A program made the position numbers and the translations under genes. The notes beneath the pieces were generated by a model, which saw only the letters and a program-made list of their open reading frames with translations, ran no database searches and was not told the origin of the DNA. From an uncultured Rhodobiaceae bacterium (GTDB taxonomy: Bacteria; Pseudomonadota; Alphaproteobacteria; Parvibaculales; Parvibaculaceae), in assembly GCA_913057645.1 (NCBI GenBank), contig CAJXOU010000031.1, forward strand, positions 1 through 36,676: a stretch of 36,676 nt of DNA. Reading direction: 5' to 3'. Shown one piece after another: positions 32,714 through 36,676 of this stretch (the stretch's first letter is position 1; each line of letters starts with the position of its first letter).

Positions 32714-34021
32714 TTGTCAAAAGAAGTCTATACCACAGACGAAGTTTTTGGAGTTGGCCGCGATCTACCGCTCAATTATGTCTCTCGCGACATGGTCGAC
32801 ACTAAGTTTGTGGAAAGTCTCGGCAATCAAAAACACATCGTTATCTATGGGAGTTCTAAGCAAGGCAAAACATCACTTCGCAAGAAGTGGCTCACAGACG
32901 AAGACTACGTCGTAATTTCATGTCAGAATCGGTGGTCTCTTGCGGAAATGCATGCTGCCGTTCTAAAGGAATGTGGCTTCGAAGTTCGTCAGTCTACAGA
33001 GAAAACGGTATCAGGAATCCACAAGATTACAGTTGGCCTTGATGCTAAAGGTAAAATTCCGTTCTTCGCTGAAAGCAAGGTCAAGGGCGAATACGACTAT
33101 CAGCATTCCGATCACGACAAGGAAGTGTTTGCCCCGTTGCAACTAGACCCTTCCGATCCAAACGATATTATTCGTGCACTGAATGAAGCAAAGTTCAGCA
33201 AGTTTGTCGTATTAGAAGACTTTCACTATCTTCCGGACGAAACCCAACGTGACTTTAGTTTCTCCCTGAAAACCTTTCACGAACAATCCAAACTCTCATT
33301 TATTATTGTAGGCGTTTGGAGAGAAGAAAATAGGCTGATCGGATTCAACGGCGACCTCACAGATAGGCTGCTGTCCGTCGACGTAGATACGTGGAAAGCA
33401 GACAGTCTGCGCGAAGTTATTGACGCTGGAGCTACACTATTGAATGTAACGTTCGATGAAACGTTCGTTGAGCAACTTTTGAGTCGCTCATTCGATAGCG
33501 TTCATATTGTGCAAGAAGGTTGTCGCCGCGCCTGCCATGCTGACGACGTTTTACGCACTGCAGAGAAAGAAGGCACTATCGTCGGCGCTACAGCGGATGT
33601 AATTGAGATCGTTGGCCAAGTGGTTGCTGAGCAGGCGGGACGATACCAAGGTTTCTTGATGGGGTTTGCTGACGGCTTTCAGGAAACTGACCTCGAAATG
33701 CCAAGGTGGATAATATATGCCTTGCTGTGTTCTCCAATTGACGAATTGGAGTCTGGGGTTCGCTTACGAAGGATCAGCAAGATAATAAAGAGCAAGCACC
33801 CCCGAGGTGCACAGCTCAATAATGGCAATATCACGCAGATTCTTAAGACAGCCGCCTCTCTTCAAAACAAGAAGGGGACTAGGCCCTTGGTGATTGATTA
33901 CGATGCCGCGAACACAAGTCTGAACGTGGTCGACAAAGGATTTCTAATCTTGCTGTCTAGCCAGAATATCCCCGAACTACTTGAAGATTTGAACTTGCCT
34001 GATCCGGTTAATGCTGAGTGA
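32714..34021 (+). CDS. STAND-like P-loop NTPase of unknown function
   Basis: I start at the TTG at 32714, seven bases after GGAGAA; a TTG at 32699 gives five extra residues. The 435-residue protein has Walker A GSSKQGKT (46-53), a Walker B strand FVVLEDFHYL (164-173), and a sensor-like IIVGVWREENRL (197-208). These are features of the AAA+/STAND NTPase group. The C-terminal 110 residues (from about WIIYALLCSP) are predicted helical, perhaps winged-helix, but this is inference. No nuclease, transmembrane or other effector motif is visible. Base composition is much poorer in GC than dnaB (about 45% in a sampled line), indicating recent acquisition. A role in defence is a guess based on context. 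Confidence 0.75.
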   Translation: MSKEVYTTDEVFGVGRDLPLNYVSRDMVDTKFVESLGNQKHIVIYGSSKQGKTSLRKKWLTDEDYVVISCQNRWSLAEMHAAVLKECGFEVRQSTEKTVSGIHKITVGLDAKGKIPFFAESKVKGEYDYQHSDHDKEVFAPLQLDPSDPNDIIRALNEAKFSKFVVLEDFHYLPDETQRDFSFSLKTFHEQSKLSFIIVGVWREENRLIGFNGDLTDRLLSVDVDTWKADSLREVIDAGATLLNVTFDETFVEQLLSRSFDSVHIVQEGCRRACHADDVLRTAEKEGTIVGATADVIEIVGQVVAEQAGRYQGFLMGFADGFQETDLEMPRWIIYALLCSPIDELESGVRLRRISKIIKSKHPRGAQLNNGNITQILKTAASLQNKKGTRPLVIDYDAANTSLNVVDKGFLILLSSQNIPELLEDLNLPDPVNAE

Positions 34022-34104
34022 AGCGTGTTCCCATAGTCGTTTTCCTTACGGCGACCTCGCGACGAGCCGGCTCCCCCGCAGCAATTGATGCGTCACAGAA
34101 GCGC

Positions 34105-34118
34105 GGTGGTAAACCACC
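34105..34118. other. Hairpin between the convergent accessory genes
   Basis: GGTGGT (34105-34110) and ACCACC (34113-34118) are perfect arms in the 132 bases between the two convergent genes. No T-run follows on either strand, so it is only a weak terminator candidate. Confidence 0.3.
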
Positions 34119-34153
34119 CCTACCCGTTCGGCAAAAGTCCGGCGCAGATAGAA

Positions 34154-34675
34154 TCATCTGTCATTGGGAGTTGCATCCCGTTCGAACTTTTTAGCGCCTC
34201 CCTCCTCGAAGGGCAGGTGGCCAATCCCCAATCGAGCGATACCGAGAGCTAGCTTCTCTAGACTTTCAAATATTTTTTCGTGTTCGGTGGCGCTGCGCCG
34301 TCCAATCTTGCAGCGCTCTTGGGAAAGAGCCTTTCCAGTAATGGCGGAATGCCAGTCCTTCACAACATCGTCCAGTGCCCCTGAGTAGCTCGTGTGTCGC
34401 CGCACTATCAACACACGGGTCTCGTTCTGCAAGGTAAGACGAAATCGATAGCCAAACTTAACCAGTGAGGAAAATTGGGAGAATTCGTCTTTAAATCTTT
34501 GCGCACTAACTTCGACTGCAGGCAACCGCTTGGCTGAATTTATCGGGTCCAATGTAAGGAAACACTTTCCTGATTTATCTTTGACGTAGATTTTCTGGTT
34601 GAGTTCAAGCGCCCGCCGACAAATTCCGAGAAACTTAGCTTTTGCATTTGACTGGGATAAAAACACGCTCGCCAT
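34154..34675 (-). CDS. Small protein resembling tandem Phd/YefM antitoxin domains
   Basis: The start is the ATG at 34675 behind GAGGGG; an upstream ATG at 34699 lies inside the operator. Residues about 2-45 (SVFLSQSNAKAKFLGICR, then KIYVKDKSGKCFLTLDP) follow the beta-alpha-beta-beta pattern of Phd/YefM antitoxins. Residues about 53-97 (VEVSAQRFKDEFSQFSSLV, then FRLTLQNETRVLIVRRH) look like a second copy. The remaining 75 residues are unassigned. Phd-type proteins bind DNA as dimers and repress their own promoter, fitting the palindrome on its promoter. No toxin gene adjoins on this strand. The assignment is by pattern only; an unrelated fold is possible. Composition is low-GC like the ATPase. 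Confidence 0.5.
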   Translation of the reverse strand: MASVFLSQSNAKAKFLGICRRALELNQKIYVKDKSGKCFLTLDPINSAKRLPAVEVSAQRFKDEFSQFSSLVKFGYRFRLTLQNETRVLIVRRHTSYSGALDDVVKDWHSAITGKALSQERCKIGRRSATEHEKIFESLEKLALGIARLGIGHLPFEEGGAKKFERDATPNDR

Positions 34676-34691
34676 TTTTTGCCCCTCATGT

Positions 34692-34736
34692 CCGGTCATT
34701 ATGACCGGTTATAATGACTTTCGATGTTGGCTGCAA
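34692..34736 (-). promoter_or_regulatory. Strong promoter with overlapping palindromic operator for the Phd-like gene
   Basis: On the minus strand TTGCAG (34731-34736) and TATAAC (34708-34713) have an ideal 17-base spacer. Immediately after the -10 lies the palindrome CCGGTCATTATGACCGG (34692-34708), perfect eight-base arms covering the expected start site. It overlaps a second inverted repeat, TCATTAT and ATAATGA (34696-34702 and 34711-34717), that includes most of the -10. The layout is that of an autorepressed promoter. Confidence 0.65.
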
Positions 34737-34804
34737 GCAGCTTTGACCACGGATCTGCTTGAGAAAACAGAGTGCACACGGAGCCGCAGAGGGCGCAGCG
34801 AAGA

Positions 34805-34908
34805 GGCGTCGTTGCGAGGGGCGGCACAGCCGTGACGCGACAATCCACAGAAAGGCTGCTGCCAATAGGGTGGTCCAATGAATTGCTTCGCTTTGCTCCC
34901 AATGACGG
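34805..34908. repeat. REP/MITE-like inverted intergenic element
   Basis: A left copy around GTCGTTGCGAGGGGCGG with CGACAATCCA (34809-34847) and a right copy around CCAATGAATTGCTTCG with CTCCCAATGACG (34875-34907) face each other. The right copy read in reverse gives CGTCATTGGGAGCAAAGCG. This resembles the widely distributed bacterial repeat with a GTCATTGCGAG head and AAGCAATCCA tail. No gene is visible here. Confidence 0.5.
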
Positions 34909-34960
34909 GGTTGGGGCTGGTATCGGAGTGCGACCGTAGACACTGTCCCCTCACCCTTCC

Positions 34961-35006
34961 GACGCCTGCGGCGTCTCCCTCCCTCTCCCCGACGGGGAGA
35001 GGGAGG
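34961..35006. repeat. Paired hairpins with a 29-base perfect palindrome
   Basis: GACGCC-TGC-GGCGTC (34961-34975) is followed at once by arms CCTCCCTCTCCCCG (34978-34991) and CGGGGAGAGGGAGG (34993-35006) around one A. Pyrimidine-rich CCCTCTCCCC/GGGGAGAGGG palindromes are common intergenic repeats in proteobacteria. The surrounding bases from 34909 to 35083 hold no gene. Confidence 0.55.
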
Positions 35007-35068
35007 CCGCGTTCACGCCGGACGATCCCGACTGCGCGGGGCATTCGGTGCTGCTGGCGGTGCGGTGA

Positions 35069-35155
35069 AGACGCGAAGACATTTTTTTGCACGCAGAGGC
35101 GCAGAGACGCAGAGAAGAGAAGGTTTTTGCACGCGAAGCCGCGAAGGAGAAAGGC
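35069..35155. repeat. Imperfect direct repeats of CGCAGAG/CGCGAAG type
   Basis: TTTTTGCACGC occurs at 35084-35094 and 35124-35134, a 40-base period. The first copy leads into three CGCAGAG units with an eight-base period (35093-35114), the second into CGCGAAG/CCGCGAAGG units. A related patch lies at 34771-34806. The spacing is too short and the units too degenerate for CRISPR. No gene is seen between here and the MBL-rhodanese stop. Confidence 0.5.
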
Positions 35156-35218
35156 GTGGATGGTCCGCGCTTCTGGGCATTCAAGGTGGGCGGGCCATGA
35201 CGATCTTCTAGAAGAGCG

Positions 35219-36481
35219 TTACGCCGCTTTCTCCGTGGGCAGATCGAGTTTGTTCCAGGCGGTCATGCCGCCCAGCAGGTTCGAGACGTTGGTGTAGCCG
35301 GCGCGGGCGAGGAGGCTGGCGGCGAGGCCGCCGCGGTGGCCGACGCTGCAGGTGACGGCGACGGGCTCGTCGCGGTCGAGGCCGAGATCGTCGAGCTTTT
35401 CCTCGAGGCGGCCGGCATGGACGTGGCGGGCGCCGGGGATGTGGCCTTCCTTGAAGGCGCTTTCCTCGCGGACGTCGAGGACGGCGGCGCCCTCCCCCTT
35501 CAGGCGCTCGGCGAGCTTGCGCGGGGTGGTGGTCGCGAGCGCCGCGACCTCGCGGCCCGCGTTGCGCCAGGCGGGGAAGCCGCCCGCGAGCGCGCCCTCG
35601 ACGCGGTCGAGGCCGATGCGGGCGAGCGCGAGGCGGGCGTCGAGCGCGGCTTGCGGATCATCGGCGACGAGCCAGACGGGATCGTGCGCGCAGCCGATCC
35701 AGCCGCCATAGATCGCCATGCCGCCCTGCCAGACATTGACGGAACCGGGAATATGGCCGCCGGCGAAGGCCTCGACGTCGCGCGCGTCGATGACGACGCC
35801 GTTGGCGCAGCGGCCTGCGAAGTCCTCCGGCGAGAGCCAGGCGAGCGGGCGGCCGTCGAGCGGACGGCCGGCATGGAGATTGACCTCCTCCATCAGCCGG
35901 AAATATGGCGGGCGCGCCATCCGCTCCGACAGCTTGTGGCGGATGAAGCCGTCGCGGGTCAGGCGGCCGGCGGCGTTCGCCTGGCGCTCGATGCCGAGCG
36001 TGGACCATTCGCGGCCGGCGACATTGCCGCCGCAGGCCGAGCCCGGCCCATGCGCGGGCAGTACCAGCGCCTGATCGCCGAGGGGAAAGATCTTCTCGTG
36101 GAGGCCGTCGTAAAGCTCGCCCGCATGCTCGCCGGTCTTTTCCGCGTCGGTGAGATCGGTGCGGCCGGTGTCGCCCATGAAGAGCGCATCGCCCGTGAAG
36201 ACGGCCCAGACGGCGTCCGGCGCCTCGTCGAGGGTGACGGCGAAGCACATGCTTTCCGGCGTGTGGCCCGGCACATGGAGCGCGCGGAAGGAGATGCCGC
36301 CGCCGAGGGCGAACGTCTCGCCGTCCCTCAGCTTCCTGTCGGCATGGGGCATGATCTCGTGATCGCAGGCGGCGATTTCCGCGCCCGTGATGGCGCGCAG
36401 CGCCGCGCCGCCCCTCTCGCAATCCTCCTGGCGGTGCGTCCCCAGCCCGTAGCGCACCCTCACGCCCTCCCTTCCCAGCAT
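35219..36481 (-). CDS. Metallo-beta-lactamase fold protein with two rhodanese domains, N-terminus apparently missing
   Basis: This 420-residue frame matches persulfide-dioxygenase-like MBL proteins fused to rhodanese domains. MBL motifs are THRQEDC (15-21, in place of THxHxDH), PGHTPE (71-76, His73), TGDALFMGD (97-104, Asp98) and LPAHGPG (141-147, His144). Rhodanese domain 1 (about 215-310) has no active-site cysteine; domain 2 (about 320-415) has Cys378 in TCSVGHRGG. The frame opens at MLGREGVRVRYGLGTH, already at the metal motif, and a TGA sits five codons upstream. About 30-40 residues that normally form the first strands and the VDP-type motif are absent and not found in the other frames. 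The ATG has an AAGG site. The gene may be 5'-truncated or misassembled. A role in sulfide or persulfide metabolism is from the family. Confidence 0.75.
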   Translation of the reverse strand: MLGREGVRVRYGLGTHRQEDCERGGAALRAITGAEIAACDHEIMPHADRKLRDGETFALGGGISFRALHVPGHTPESMCFAVTLDEAPDAVWAVFTGDALFMGDTGRTDLTDAEKTGEHAGELYDGLHEKIFPLGDQALVLPAHGPGSACGGNVAGREWSTLGIERQANAAGRLTRDGFIRHKLSERMARPPYFRLMEEVNLHAGRPLDGRPLAWLSPEDFAGRCANGVVIDARDVEAFAGGHIPGSVNVWQGGMAIYGGWIGCAHDPVWLVADDPQAALDARLALARIGLDRVEGALAGGFPAWRNAGREVAALATTTPRKLAERLKGEGAAVLDVREESAFKEGHIPGARHVHAGRLEEKLDDLGLDRDEPVAVTCSVGHRGGLAASLLARAGYTNVSNLLGGMTAWNKLDLPTEKAA

Positions 36482-36676
36482 GCCGACCGACCTTCAGCCC
36501 TCGCCGGCGGGGCCGGCGCCGGTAGCCGCGGAGCCTGCGGTTATGCGTCGTCCTGCGGCCGTCGGCATGGCGCCAGCCGACATTCCGCAGCCAGCTGAAG
36601 CGATTGGTCGGGGACGCCCTGCGGCAGCCGAGGCCGCCCCCATCGTGCGGAGGCGTCCAGCGGCCGCTGTTGGAGG
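36480..36676 (+). CDS. Low-complexity Ala/Pro/Arg-rich open frame running off the window
   Basis: From the ATG at 36480 the frame stays open to the end (about 65 codons), reading MPTDLQPSPAGPAPVAAEPA and then imperfect repeats around RRPAA (MRRPAAVG, GRGRPAAAEAAP, VRRRPAAAVG). The frame is closed by a TAG at 36450-36452 upstream. There is no ribosome site, and its ATG shares the CATG with the start of the divergent MBL gene, leaving no promoter space. It may be the start of a Pro/Ala-rich linker protein, or coding by chance in repetitive GC-rich DNA. Confidence 0.25.
   Translation, partial: MPTDLQPSPAGPAPVAAEPAVMRRPAAVGMAPADIPQPAEAIGRGRPAAAEAAPIVRRRPAAAVG

Noticed and set aside
35084-35155. 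Possible CRISPR array in the CGCAGAG/CGCGAAG repeats
   Set aside because: Units are 7-8 bases, degenerate and contiguous with no spacers, and no cas genes are present.
35336-36598. Plus-strand frame of 420 codons opposite the MBL-rhodanese gene
   Set aside because: Shadow frame of a high-GC gene, Ala/Gly/Glu/Asp-rich and without motifs; the minus-strand frame has clear MBL and rhodanese signatures.

Overview
The window is a chromosomal segment of an alphaproteobacterium. Evidence for this is the envelope-biogenesis run lptF-lptG-lptD-surA-pdxA-rsmA facing the run fabD-fabG-acpP-fabF-mltG-yicC-gmk, divergent from rpsF-rpsR-rplI and followed by dnaB, an order typical of Hyphomicrobiales and relatives. 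A Parvibaculum-like organism is possible, but I cannot fix the genus from sequence alone. No tRNA, rRNA, CRISPR array or insertion sequence was recognised.

Layout. (1) 1-9855: the 5' part of pepA on the minus strand, interrupted by an in-frame TAA; divergently, lptF and lptG (LPS export permeases), lptD (outer-membrane LPS translocon), surA (periplasmic chaperone), pdxA (vitamin B6), rsmA (16S rRNA dimethylation) and a zinc alcohol dehydrogenase. (2) 9951-20858: a surface-glycan island placed between the two converging core runs. It has two modules. One is a lower-GC plus-strand set (aminotransferase, ATP-grasp ligase, a phosphatase-like/SDR fusion, methyltransferase, CmcI-like protein, GT2 glycosyltransferase) with a divergent sulfotransferase. 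The other is a higher-GC minus-strand CDP-sugar operon (rfbF, rfbG, an rfbC-like epimerase, a C-methyltransferase) directly behind gmk. The two modules meet at a shared CTAG carrying both stop codons. (3) 20875-27100: gmk, yicC, mltG, fabF, acpP, fabG, fabD, all minus strand, for nucleotide, cell-wall and fatty-acid synthesis. (4) 27239-32594: rpsF-rpsR-rplI with a structured leader, cfa behind a candidate EcfG-type stress promoter, doxX, and dnaB with DnaA-box-like sites upstream. (5) 32595-35218: a low-GC accessory insertion with a STAND-like P-loop ATPase and a small protein resembling tandem Phd/YefM antitoxin domains behind a strong promoter/palindromic operator, followed by intergenic repeats. 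(6) 35219-36676: a metallo-beta-lactamase/double-rhodanese gene that seems to lack its N-terminus, and an open low-complexity frame running off the end.

How it fits together. Much of the window serves the envelope: LPS transport and outer-membrane folding on the left, fatty-acid and peptidoglycan functions on the right, and between them genes that probably make and transfer unusual sugars: a CDP-linked C-methylated 6-deoxyhexose, and an amino- or amide-modified, possibly sulfated glycan. The least understood parts are the phosphatase-like/SDR fusion (13199-14458) and the ATPase plus Phd-like pair (32714-34675).
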